Source: Suillus spraguei (taxonomy: Eukaryota; Basidiomycota; Agaricomycetes; Boletales; Suillaceae). Taken from it: a stretch of DNA of 64,000 bases. The stretch spans positions 1 to 64,000 of the forward strand of contig JABCPU010000247.1 in NCBI GenBank assembly GCA_016800925.1, in the 5' to 3' direction. Positions 1-11,182 of this stretch are shown here, piece by piece (the stretch's first letter is position 1; each line of letters opens with the position of its first letter). The notes beneath the pieces are model-generated. The model saw only the letters and a program-made list of their open reading frames with translations, was not told the DNA's origin and did no database searches. The translations under genes and the position numbers were made by a program.

Positions 1-1341
1 TGCCTCCTTGTCAGCCGTCTCATTTCCGTGAATTTCTTCATGTCCTGGAGACCATCATAATGTGACGTCGAAGTCCGGGTATCGTCTGGCTAGCGGTTTC
101 ATTTCCCGTGTTCTTGTCTTTTGGCTTGCTTGCCCGATGTTAGCTGCTTGTCACAGTCTCTCGCTGTTCAACAACGAGGAAGTGCGTAATTTCAACGGTG
201 GTGCTTTGGCGACGGCCCATTCTCATACGTCTGTGTTGAAATGTTCACTGCTTCTTTTGACCTTGACAACGCCAGAATGAGTTTCTCTGCGACGGCCCAA
301 CCCAACCAAGTCACGTTTCGCCCTCACACGGTTATCTTCCCAGGTGAATAGCTTTTCTCATTGCCTCGTCAGAAGGTGCGTGTTTCCATATCACACATGT
401 GTTATGTGGCACGCACTTGCTGTCTTCTAGAAAGTTGAAATGGGAGCCGTACATCGTGGTGGTGAGAGGCAGGAACAACGACTGAAAGTGTTCGGGAGCG
501 GGGCAGATCCATAGGAGAGGATATAGTCATATGATAGCTTCGTATTCGTATTCAGATGCTAATCCGATACAATTATGATGGTATTCAGACTGAAATCAGA
601 CATATGGACACTACAAACCAGATAAAATTCAGTTGTCGGAATAGCACTAGAATTACACATCCAGACTCTGCAAGAACCAGTGATCCTACGTCGGATTAGA
701 ACCAGAAACGGGTACTTCCCACTACTCTGTCACCTCGACTTTCCACCTCTGATTACATACTGGTTATGTCGTCTTTTCACACCCTGCCCAGACCTGATCA
801 AATTCTCGTTTCCGCAGTGATATTCTTGCTGAACCAACAACCGTGACGTGACGACCCTCCGTATCCCCTGATATGTGGCAGAGATCGAATCTGTGTTTAA
901 ATACAAGTCTTGCAACTTCCGGAATGCATCTTTGTATACGGGCTTTGAAAACTACGTAATATGAACCGTTAGCTCAAACCTTGCCTTGGCTCCCACGATT
1001 AGGGTTTTGTCAGATGCCAAACGTTACAAGATTGAATATTGAGTTTTGACCTATTGTGTACAGCGTCCTCACACGTGCAAATAATGTACCTTGGGATTCA
1101 TACATTATTTGTGCTCGATGTGCTCGATTATAATCGAAGCACGCATTCTGGAGGATTTTCATGCGGTGAGCTTACAAAGGCCGTATCCGTATTTCACGTG
1201 TCAACGTTCGCAGGCAAGTACTCTGAAGCGGTAACCGTGAAGTCACGGTGACATCACTTGCAGTCCAGACCCGATTCGCACCAGCTCCCGAAAAGCACAC
1301 GTCGTCGCACCAATCCTCCACATCACCCAGACTGCGACACT
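1..1341. other. intergenic, no supported gene
   Basis: Only short open frames without a convincing start, splice structure or protein resemblance are seen here. The right end is the upstream region of the Pmp3-type gene. An exon of a neighbouring gene beyond the left edge cannot be excluded. Confidence 0.5.
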
Positions 1342-1961
1342 ATGGAATCCAACGGCGCTGCTGACTGCGTGCTTATTTTGGTGTGCCGTTCTTGCGCAAG
1401 CAAGTCTATTTGACATCATGATGCTCACACAAGGAATCAACAGGTCGCCGTCATCTTCCCCCCTGCTGCAGCAGCTTTCGTCTCAGGCTGCGGCTGTGAT
1501 CTCTTCGTGAATATCTTGTTGACTTTGTAAGTACTTCTTACCAGCGCTGCCAACTCTGGATTTCACTCATGCACCGTTCCAGGCTCGGATACCTTCCTGG
1601 GCTCATCGTGCGGAATTGTGCTCGTTTGTGTGATTGTTGTAACTGACTTTTTCCTTTTTTAAACACATTTGTAGCACGCGCTCTGGCTCGTATTCAAGCG
1701 TGCTAATGGTCAGACGCGACGTGCTCGGGGTAGTTATCAATGTGAGTACTGAGAATATTGCGCATGTCATGTGTGCAACTTTCCCATGCAGACGCTGGCG
1801 CTGTAACACCTGCTCCTGCGCCCCAGCAAAGTGCCCCGGCACCCCAGCAAAGTGCTCCGCCGCCTGAATATGTTACAACGAACCAGTCAGGTGCCCCGCA
1901 GCCGACTACATATGCAGCCACGAGCCAGCCTGTTGATGCTCCTCCAGTCGGCAAGAATTGA
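1342..1961 (+). CDS. Pmp3/Sna-type plasma-membrane or vacuolar proteolipid with PPxY tail
   Basis: Small hydrophobic two-helix protein of the Pmp3/UPF0057 family (yeast Pmp3, Sna3, Sna4), which influences membrane potential and ion tolerance. Five exons (1342-1380, 1444-1526, 1583-1607, 1675-1741, 1792-1961) join in phase to 127 residues. The exons show the family hallmarks in order: ADCVLIL, VAVIFPPAAAAF, GCGCDLFVNILLTLLGYLPG and IHALWLVFKR. A polar tail of about 65 residues follows, rich in Pro and Gln, with a doubled APQQSAP element and a PPEY motif at 1860-1871. Pmp3 itself is only about 55 residues, so the tail makes this Sna3/Sna4-like. PPxY motifs of Sna proteins bind the Rsp5 ubiquitin ligase, so endosomal or vacuolar sorting is the likely fate (inference). 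The start Met gives the usual short polar N-terminus before the first helix. Confidence 0.9.
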
Positions 1962-2221
1962 AGAATAGCATGGTTCAACACACGTGCGTAGTGGCAAGAA
2001 GTTAATTCCCAGGCCGCCTGTACTGTAATTTGAGTCATACAAGTCGATATATGTCTGTCGAGTCTGTGTCTGTTGCTTGAATCACCAGAGCATTCTTCGC
2101 TGGAACTAGATCTCAATGTAGGAGTGACGAAATTATGTGGCGCGCGTCATGAGAAATCTTACAAGTGATCAGAGGTGCTGTAGCACTGAGCTAGAATCAA
2201 AAAATAGACTTTATCGGTTTG

Positions 2222-3349
2222 CTAGATCAGAATTGAGTGAGGAAAATCGCCGATATCCCTTCTTGTCATCCTCCAACCATGTACTGTAGCCCGAACTTCC
2301 TCTTCGCCTGGGTCTTCTGGGAACATGGGCTGTGCACCATCGAATCATCAGAAAAGAATTCATCAATGTGTGGGTCAAGCAAACCGAATATTTATGTGTT
2401 ACTATCTCCTCGCAAACCCAGCCTGCAGCTTGAGCTTTGCAGAAAAATTCAAGATCCCTGTCTGCCAAATGCGGTCGATGATGGGAGTAGAAAACCAGCA
2501 CGCATGGTGTAGTTGAAGCATCGCCACTTGCTGACCGAGAAGTTAAGCACATATCGCAAGATTTCAATAATGCGTCATGCTACGTGCGTTCAGACACCGA
2601 TGATCAGATGGTGCACAGCAATCTCACCTGTGAGTGATTAAAAATTAGGTCTGATAATATGATTAAGTGAAATCCAGTTAAAGCATCCTTTGGGAGTGCC
2701 CGCATTATGTTATCTACGGAATGGCCCCAGATATATCCCTGGAAAAAGGAGCGATCAGGTAAGTCGGGAGTGCTCCAAAAAAAATACCTGAGTCTCAACA
2801 TGATCCTGCTCATCAGGAGATAGATTTTGTCTCGTGTTGAAGTCTAAGTTATCGATGAGGGCCGCTTCCGGGTAATCCGTCAGTACAACCTGTTGGATGA
2901 GTGAGGCAAGGCGATGGAACTGGCGTGGATGTTCAGACTTTTTTAGCGCCGTTTTGTGCTGCAACGAGTCCTGGGAGGCCTCCACCAGCCCCAAGTTCAA
3001 GTACGCAGCGATTACGTGCTATCTCTGGATTTGAATCTATATATGATGCAAATGCTAATGCTGCATTCCATCTGAATTGAACGGAAAGAATTAGTAGTGT
3101 TCGATGGGCGCAGAGTCCAAATAGTAGTACAGGTGATGTGCCCATAGCGGATGCGATCCTACCAGGCGGATTTTAAGATCGGGGAAGGTGTTTCGGGTGT
3201 ATGTTGCAAAGGTTGGCGGGGGTGTTGGTGGACGCGGAGGTTCCTGTAGTTGAACAAATGAATTGATATTTATATTTTGGATGGTAGTATCTATTAGCAC
3301 AAACCGTGAAAACATCCCCGAGAGAAAGATCCTCTTCACTGTCTTGCAT
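2222..3349 (-). CDS. EFM7: eEF1A N-terminal/lysine methyltransferase (EFM7/Nnt1 type)
   Basis: Class I SAM-dependent methyltransferase of the EFM7 family, which in yeast trimethylates the N-terminal Gly and dimethylates Lys of elongation factor eEF1A. Exons on the minus strand read in phase: 3305-3349, 3131-3243, 2939-3071, one starting at 2889, and three further ones down to the TAG at 2222-2224. The N-terminal part has the family signature EPPRPPTPPPTFATYTR and KIRLVGSHPLWAHHLWNAA. The SAM-binding motif I is VLELGAGGGLPGL, followed by VVLTDYPEAALIDNL (acidic residue of motif Post I), YIWGHSVD, LILSDLIFNHSQHDALL and the C-terminal YSHHRPHLADRDLEFF and MFPEDPGEEEVR. Seven small exons are needed; donor GTCTGA of the third intron is unusual. 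The gene is divergent from CCH1 with about 118 bp between start codons. Complete, no lesion seen. Confidence 0.93.
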
Positions 3350-3467
3350 TTGTGATTGAATGGACTTGTGAGAACGACGATCAGATCTTGGATCTGCCCA
3401 TATCGATCCAAATCGAGAATATGTTTCGCAGGATGTCGGGGGCCGAGTACTTTCAAGTTGTGCATTA
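3350..3467. promoter_or_regulatory. compact divergent promoter region EFM7/CCH1
   Basis: About 118 bp separate the divergent start codons of the methyltransferase and the calcium channel gene. Both 5' untranslated regions and core promoters must lie here or overlap the opposite coding sequence. No clear TATA box was found. Confidence 0.5.
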
Positions 3468-6400
3468 ATGACCCCGTCGCTAGTGACGGTAGGGAACCCG
3501 CATGAGATGGATAGCCAACATCTGGATGGCCAACATCATTCATCCCTCAGTCATTCAACCCAAAGTTCTTCTTCTTCTGCTATCGACTTAACTATCACTA
3601 TCACAGGCCTTGCCACTTCAGCTCCTTCGAGTCCGCTTCCGTCTCCGACACTTCATCCTTCAGTGGATGGTGGTCGTTCTGTTGCTCGCAGACGAACGAG
3701 CTGGGCGAGGTTAGACGTAGGGCAGGACCCATTACGTCCGAATCTTTCAATAACTACGGAGGCGGGTCCTTCAACAACATCACCTCGGTCGTTTACTCCG
3801 AGTCCGGATGAGAATCCAGTTTATTCTCCTGACAACGGATTCTTTGCAAACACATTAGCGTACAATAAGAGTTCGATTTATAACGCCTTGCCCCACACTG
3901 CTACACAAGCTGGCCCTTCCTCCGCTTCGCTAATGTCGACTCCAGAGTCTGACCTTGACTCATCCAAGGACGGAGACGATGTCCACCTCACTGGCACCAA
4001 ATCTCGATGGAAATCTGCAAATGGGAGTTGGAATAGTGCTAATGATTTGACCATCGACTCCGAGCGAACAGGAGGTGCTACAGGTCCCGCCAGGCGGAGG
4101 ACGCTGCGTTATAATTCCTCACCTTCACCTCTCAAGCGAACGGGCTCAGCGCTCAGGGTAATGTCAAAGCACCTTCACCGCGCGTCTCTCCGCGTCGTTA
4201 ATCTTGCTGGACACTCCTTGGACAATTCCATCCGCATACCAGACGAAGACTGCGACGATAACAAGTACTCTCCTACACAAGATAACAAGGAACTCTTCGA
4301 AGAGCAATGGAACGAAGAAGAAGTTTCCCTCACCAGAAAGCTGACTCCCTTACGAGGGCGTACTCTTGGATTCTTGGAGTCTTCAAGCACAATTCGACTT
4401 CGCCTTTATCGCCTCCTTTCTCACACGTAGGCCTCTTCTAGATTTTTCCCGCCCGACAATATTAATCATCTCCGCAGATGGACGGAACCTTTGATACTTT
4501 GTTTAATAATTCTTAATGCTTGTGTATTGATATCTCAGGCGTCTCACTCTGTCCTTCTTCCCTCGGGGCAGTCTACGCCGACCCCACAAAAGGGGTTTTT
4601 TCGTGCTTGGGAGGATTATGTTCTTTTTGTATTGTTCATCCTATTCACGTAGGTTTCATACTGATCACCGTCCTCAGCCTAATCCTTCCTGTTAGGTTTG
4701 AAGCAGTTGCTCGAATATGCGTTTCTGGATTTCTGCTAGATCCTGAAGTTCAAATATCAGCTTTTTTTGTACCTTCAACCTCTACGTTGACTTCGAGGGT
4801 GGGTTCTTCCGCGTCCAGTTCCTTGTCATGCGGCCCCTCCTTGAGGTCCTTCTATGATCGTATATCACGGCCTTTCAAACTCTCCAAGGCGACCCCGTCA
4901 CGCTCAATGCCTCACATAGTAGTTGGTCCAAGCAATTTTCTCCGCGGCGCTTCGCATCAAGAAATACAGGCCATTGTAGATGAGCCTTCTCCACGCACTC
5001 ATCTCCGAAATCCCTCGCAGCCAACTTTTTTCTCCCGTGCCCTTCGGTCAGACCAAACGCCTCCGGACGTGATCTCGCTACCATTCCGACTGAACATCGA
5101 CGACGCACGCGACAAGTTGTATCGTAACTTGCCATACTTGCGCCAGAGCTGGGGAAGAATCGACTTCATCGCCATTCTCAGCTTCTGGTTGAGCTTTGCA
5201 CTCGCGATGGCAGGCGTGGAGCGCGGTTCCCATCATGTCGCTGCATTCAGAGCGATGACTGTGTTACGAATCGCAAGACTTCTCACTATCACTTCTGGAA
5301 CCACTGTGAGTGTTTGGGCACGGCATTTTATGCATGGGCCATGACATTATTCTACAGACAATCATGCATTCATTGAAGATAGCTCGGCCGCTGCTTACTA
5401 ACGTGGCATACTTTGTTGTCTTCGCTGCAGTGTTATTCTCGTGAGTGTATGCGGTCTCTCTTTGAATGCTTATCGAACATGAATCATTCTTAAAGGATAA
5501 TTGGAATACAGTCTTTCAAGGGTTCGTTTCGACGGAAATGCTATCTTCAGCCCACCTTGGGAGAAAATCAAACGCAGACAACCCAATCTTGCGGTGGTTA
5601 TATTGAACCGAGTACCCTGAACGTCTCACCTTATTTACAATTGGACGGCACGCCAGGTCCTGCGTTCAAGGGTTTCATCTGCCCTCTGGGTCAGGTTTGT
5701 CAGGTTTGTCACTCGGAGTTTGCTCGACGGACGACGATCTCATAAATCGAATCAGGAAGGAAATAATCCCTACAATGGCATCCAGAGCTTCGACAATATT
5801 TATTATGCCGCACTTCAAGTTGTCGTTGTGACCTCAGCTAATGGCGTACGTATTCTTTATCCATATTTCTATCACGCTAATTTCTTCTCAGTGGTCTTCT
5901 ATCATGTACTCGATCATCGACGCCGAGTTTTTCGTTTCCTGCTTCTTTTTCATCGTCTGCATCCTCGTATTAAACATCTGGCTGATTAATCTATTCGTCG
6001 CTGTGATCACACATACGTTCTCTGCCATACGTGTGGATACGCGGAAGAGTGCATTTGGTGCTGCACCGTGTGTTTCTTGACTTTTACATATGCCAATTCT
6101 AATGTCGTCCCAATTTCACAGACTAGGACCTGTCGTCGAAGAGCGAGAAGAGGGTTGGTTGGACGGGAAACACGTGTCTCAGAATAGCTCGCTCAAGGAA
6201 TTTTACACCAATACACGCTGGTGCTGGATATTTCTGGCTCTCGCGTCGCTCGTCGTAGAAGCTACCGCGAGTGCTGACATGAGTTCCCTGCATCAACAGA
6301 TACTTGACAAGTCAGAGTTAGCGCTTACAATGGCCTTCGACATCGAGATCATCATGCGCATCGTAGCAGAGCTCCCAGCTTGGCGAAGGTTCTTCCAGCA

Positions 6401-9400
6401 AGGGAACAACTGGCTGGATCTTGTGTTGGCTGTGGGGTCGAGCATCATTCAGATTCCGGTTATTTATAACTCAGAGTTATACCCCTGGTTGACGATATTC
6501 CAACTAGGGAGGTTCTACAGGGTGATTCTAGAGTTCCCGAGAATGAGGCCGCTCATGGTGAGGCTAGTCACCATCTGAATGCTTGACACAACTAAACCAT
6601 CTCAGCTTACTGTCTTTGGGAACCTGTACGGTCTAGTGAATATGACACTTTTCTTGCTAATCGTCAACCTCCTTGCCGCGTTGGTCTGTGTGGAGCTCAT
6701 TCGTGGTGATATGTCCGATTTGATTACGTTGAATTTCGGACAGTTGTGGAATTCGTTCCTCGCCGTGTACCAGATCTTTTCCTCCGAGAATTGGACGAAC
6801 GTCTTGTACTCAGCGGCAGCTGCAGAGATTCCCCTAGGGCAGGCGGTAATCGTAATCGTTTTCTTATGCTCCTGGCTTATATTTGCGAATTGCAAGTCAC
6901 AAGTACTCATGCGTATTGCCTTCCTTCATTGACGCTCATTTCTTCTCCAGTCATCGTGATGCAGATGTTTATCGCTGTCATTAACGAGAACTTCAGCGTC
7001 GCGGAAGAAACGAAGAAGAGTAAGCAGGCATCGGACTACTGGGCTCAACACCACCCGCAAAGGGTCATGCACAACAGCTGGACTCGCAAATTGAATCCGT
7101 ATCGATGGATCAAGGCGGATCCCGTTCGCGTCAAGGTTGAAAACCTTCCTTCAAATCTGGTCTTGCCGATGCAGAAAACGCTTGTGCAAGATTACGGGAT
7201 TATTGGAAAAGACAACCGAAACGGGGCTGTATGTATTTTTGAGTCTGAGATGACGGGCTGCTGATACTTTAATGCAGCAGAAACCTATTCAGTTGAAGGG
7301 TGCGAAGCATCTCCCTTCGAAATCATTGACGATGCTTCAACAACTGTTTTCTGGGACTACGAGTTCTAATGACGTGCCATTGGTAGCTCTACGACAGGAC
7401 CATCGTGAGTCGACAGCCGTTCAAGACGAAGAAAGAGAGCATTATCTGTGAGTGCTCTGGTACCTGCGAGTGGCAGCTTTGCTCATACGAGCTCGTAGCG
7501 ATATTTTGACCAACGGCGTCGACACAACTGAAAACGACCATGATGAATACTCCGAGAGGAAAGCGCAGAAGGCGGACTTCATCATTGACCACCCGACGTA
7601 CGACAAGACCTTCTGGCTTTTTTCGCAGGAAGATCGTGTCCGGAATATGTGCCAGAAGGTCGTCAAGCCTGCTGGTGGAGAGCGCCTATTCGGAGCCCCA
7701 CCTTCCGACATTGCCCATACACTATTTCAGCTCCTAATCTTGTTGACTGTGCTTGGTGGTATCTTCACGGAGGGCGTAGCCACCCCTTTGTACCGGCGCA
7801 ATTACTACATGGAGCACGGTATGGTTCGCGGTACTTGGTTCAACATCGCCGAGACAGCGTTCGGCGTTTTTTTGTTAGTTGAATTCATTGTCAAGATAAT
7901 CGCCGATGGTTTTTTGTTCACTCCAAATGCCTACGTCAAGAGCATATGGAATATCCTGGACTTCATTATACTCATCGGTATCCTAGTGAACTTGTCATTC
8001 ACGCTTATTTTCGTCAGCGGATTGACCCGTTCTATCCACGCACTCAAGGCTCTTCGAGCTCTCCGCCTCGTGACCTTGATCGAGAAGATGCGAAACACAT
8101 TTGAATCACTCATTATTTCCGGAGCGATTCGTATCTTGGATGCCGCCGTTTTGGCGGTCCTGTATATGATTCCCTTTAGCGTTTGGGGCGTCAACATTTT
8201 TGCAGGATTAATGAATGAGTGCAACGATACCAATGTTCAAGGCATGAACAATTGCACCAACGAGTTTGTCAACACAATATATGGCACCTCTTTCGGATAT
8301 TTGACCCCTCGTGCCTGGGACAATCCTTCACCCTCCACGACGTTCTCCTTCGACAACTTCCGATCCTCGATGCTCATTCTTTTTGAGATTGTATCGTTGG
8401 AAGGGTGGATCGATGTCATGTCGGTCGCCATGAATATTACTGGGAAGAACCAACAACCGCAGATCGACGCTTCGCAGATCAACGCTATTTTCTTCGTCAT
8501 CTACAACTTGCTTGGAGGTGTCGTGATTCTGACTCTCTTTGTCAGGTGAGATTTGTCCTTTGTGGGTCACCCGCCTGTTGGCTTACGGCTTGCTCAGTAT
8601 CATCATTGGCAACTTCTCATCTAAGACCGGCTCTGCATTCCTGACCCAACCTCAGCGAGAATGGATCGATATGCAGAAACTGATCAAACGTCAGAAACCG
8701 TCGAAGCATCCTCAGACTCGGCCTACTCAGCTGTTTCGAGGATGGTGCTACGACCGTGCGATTCACAAGCACGGCTGGTGGACGCGAATGATGACGTGCT
8801 TCTTTGTCTTACAAATTATTGTTCTCATGTTTGTTCCTCTTAGATTACTGGTTAGATATCTAGACTCATGTTTTTCAGGACGCAAACATTTACGGTCAAT
8901 GTAGCTGTTGCCCAATTTCAGGGTTAGTCGCCGGTTTGATTGCATTTCCTTTCGATACCTCTCAATGTGATTCTTTTCAGACGACTTCTCGCTCATCATT
9001 ACAATGATGTATGTCATTGATATCGCAGTCAGGTTCTACGGTGTTGGGTGGAGGAGTTTCCGAGCCAACGGGTGGAACTTGTTCGATGTTTTGGTGGCCA
9101 GCGGCAGTTTCATCACAACGTTGGTTGTCCGGTTCGGGTACACGCATTTTGTCGTCGAGCAGCTACAGAAGCTGTTCCTCGTCAGCATCGCGTTCAAGCT
9201 TGTGCAGAGGACCAACAGCCTTAATCAGCTCTTCAAGACTGTGATGTAAGTGGGGCGATCATATTCTGATTAGCTGCTGACTTTTTATAGGGCAAGCTTG
9301 CCCGTTATCTTGAACCTCCTTGGCCTGTGGTTCATCCTTTTTATCTTCTTCGCCATCATGTACATGGAAGCCTTTGGTTTGACAAAGTGGTATTCTGCAG

Positions 9401-11021
9401 AAACTCACACTCAGAACTACCAAACCATGGGTTCTGCACTCCTGATGCTCGCATTCATGAGTACGGGGTAGGCATTTTCAACGCTTTCTCGTGATGTTTT
9501 CTGAGATATCTACTTGTAGCGAGGGCTGGAACCAATACATGCATGACTAGTACGTGATCAAACGGTCTTTGTTTTTATGAAATTGACACTGGTTAGTACT
9601 CTGGCGTATCCGCGGTGCACTATCAAAGCTGGTACGCTGGTGGAAACGGATTGTGGAAGTACTGCTTGGGCATTCTCCCTCTTCATAGCTTGGAACCTCC
9701 TGAGCATGGTGTGTGAACCTTGGTCATTTCGCGTGTGCTTTCTGATGCTATCCCAAACAGTATATATTCCTGAACATGTTTACTGGAGTCATGGTGCAGA
9801 ATTTCTCCTACGTTTTCCAGTCCACTGGCGGAGCGAAGGCCATCAATCGTGAAGAAATTCGTTCGTTCAAGAAAACGTGGGCGGAGTATTCAAACCCAAA
9901 GACTGGGCTGCTTGAACAAAGTCAATTGGTTCCCTTCCTCGGTGTAAGTTCCGTGCGAATTAATGTTCACGAGACTTATTTGAGCCAATTTTCAGAAATT
10001 GAGTGGGATTTTCGAGGTTCGCATATACCCGACTGAGTACTCCGTTCCGTCCATTGTCTCGATGTGCAAAGACATCCAGAAAATTGTGACCAAAGAAGGG
10101 ACCAAAGAAGAGACGATATTGAATCCGCGAAAAGTAAACAAGGTGCTAAGGAAGATCGACTTCGACGTCATAAGACAGCGAAGAGCAGTATATTGTCGGC
10201 TATTTCACGAAGCCAGTATTATTGTAAACCATCGCAAAGGCATCTCGTTCACTGACATGCTTTTCCTTTTGGCCCACCATAAGCTGATTGTGGACCGCGA
10301 CGCACTAGAGTGAGTGTTTTAATTTGCGTACGATACTGATACAGTTCTGACCACAAGACAGGCTGAAGGATCTTATCGTGAGGCAAGGGACGAACAAACT
10401 TGTCTCAGATTCAGTGAATCTCGACCGTGTTCGTTCTTTGCTAAAAATGATATCACTACGGCGAAGATATTTAGCCGAGCGAGAAATGACGCTCAACGCA
10501 CAGAGAGGTAAGCTGCTCTTCAGCGTCATCAACACGGTAAATGATGATCCAGTGGGCATTGTAGACATCCCCGCTATTCAAGTGGACCCTGCACCGTCCA
10601 CTCCACCCCCATTGACTCGCGATATCACTTCACCTCGTAGTGACCACAGCCGTTCGGACAATAGCCCTTCTAGCCCAACTCCCTCTCCCCGAACTCTTGG
10701 CCATTCCCTGGAGCTTAATGCCTGGGATGTTTCGTCCCGAAGTAGTCTTCAGCGCTCCCGCAGAATAAGCGATGTCAGCATGCTTTCTGCCGACATGGGT
10801 CACGGTTACTGGTTTGTGCTCATCGTCGCTCATACTTAATGCTCTATTGATAGTTTTGACACAGGAGAGATAGTTCATTAGATATCGGCGATCAAGCCGA
10901 TATCATGTCGTCCATGCAGCGTTCTATGTGGGGCGGTATGTTATCAGTCTTTTAAGCCTCGTCGATTGCCTGATTTCCACCCCTAGAAATCATGCAGCAA
11001 GCTGCAGAAGAGGATGCTTAA
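3468..11021 (+). CDS. CCH1: voltage-gated high-affinity calcium channel Cch1
   Basis: Pore subunit of the plasma-membrane Cch1-Mid1 calcium channel, which admits Ca2+ during stress, mating and store depletion. It is a four-domain 6-TM channel of roughly 2,000-2,200 residues, encoded by many exons; every exon junction I checked keeps frame. The N-terminal about 310 residues are Ser/Pro/Thr-rich and cytosolic. Domain I spans about 4.5-6.05 kb (pore TSANGWSS), II about 6.2-7.0 kb (pore FSSENWTN), III about 7.7-8.6 kb (S4 with regular Arg at [15 protein letters not shown]; pore VSLEGWID) and IV about 8.8-9.85 kb (pore STGEGWNQ). The C-terminal region at 9.8-10.3 kb has the EF-hand-like segment and the family sequence [15 protein letters not shown]. 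The tail is low complexity and ends [11 protein letters not shown]. The first ATG at 3468 is used; a second in-frame Met lies at about 3507. MID1 is not in this window. Confidence 0.95.
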
Positions 11022-11182
11022 CTCGATCTTATTGTTTCAACTAAATGATGGGACATATTGCGGACACTAACTATATTGCATGTGTACTCCCAACAATCAA
11101 TACACTCACTTGTATGGTATTGGATAGAAATAGATGCATATAATGGTAAAACAACATGGTGTGAAATGCAAGCATACAGTAT

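Noticed and set aside
62..280. Frame of 72 codons at the left edge with a hydrophobic N-terminus
   Set aside because: It lacks an ATG at the claimed start and shows no family resemblance.
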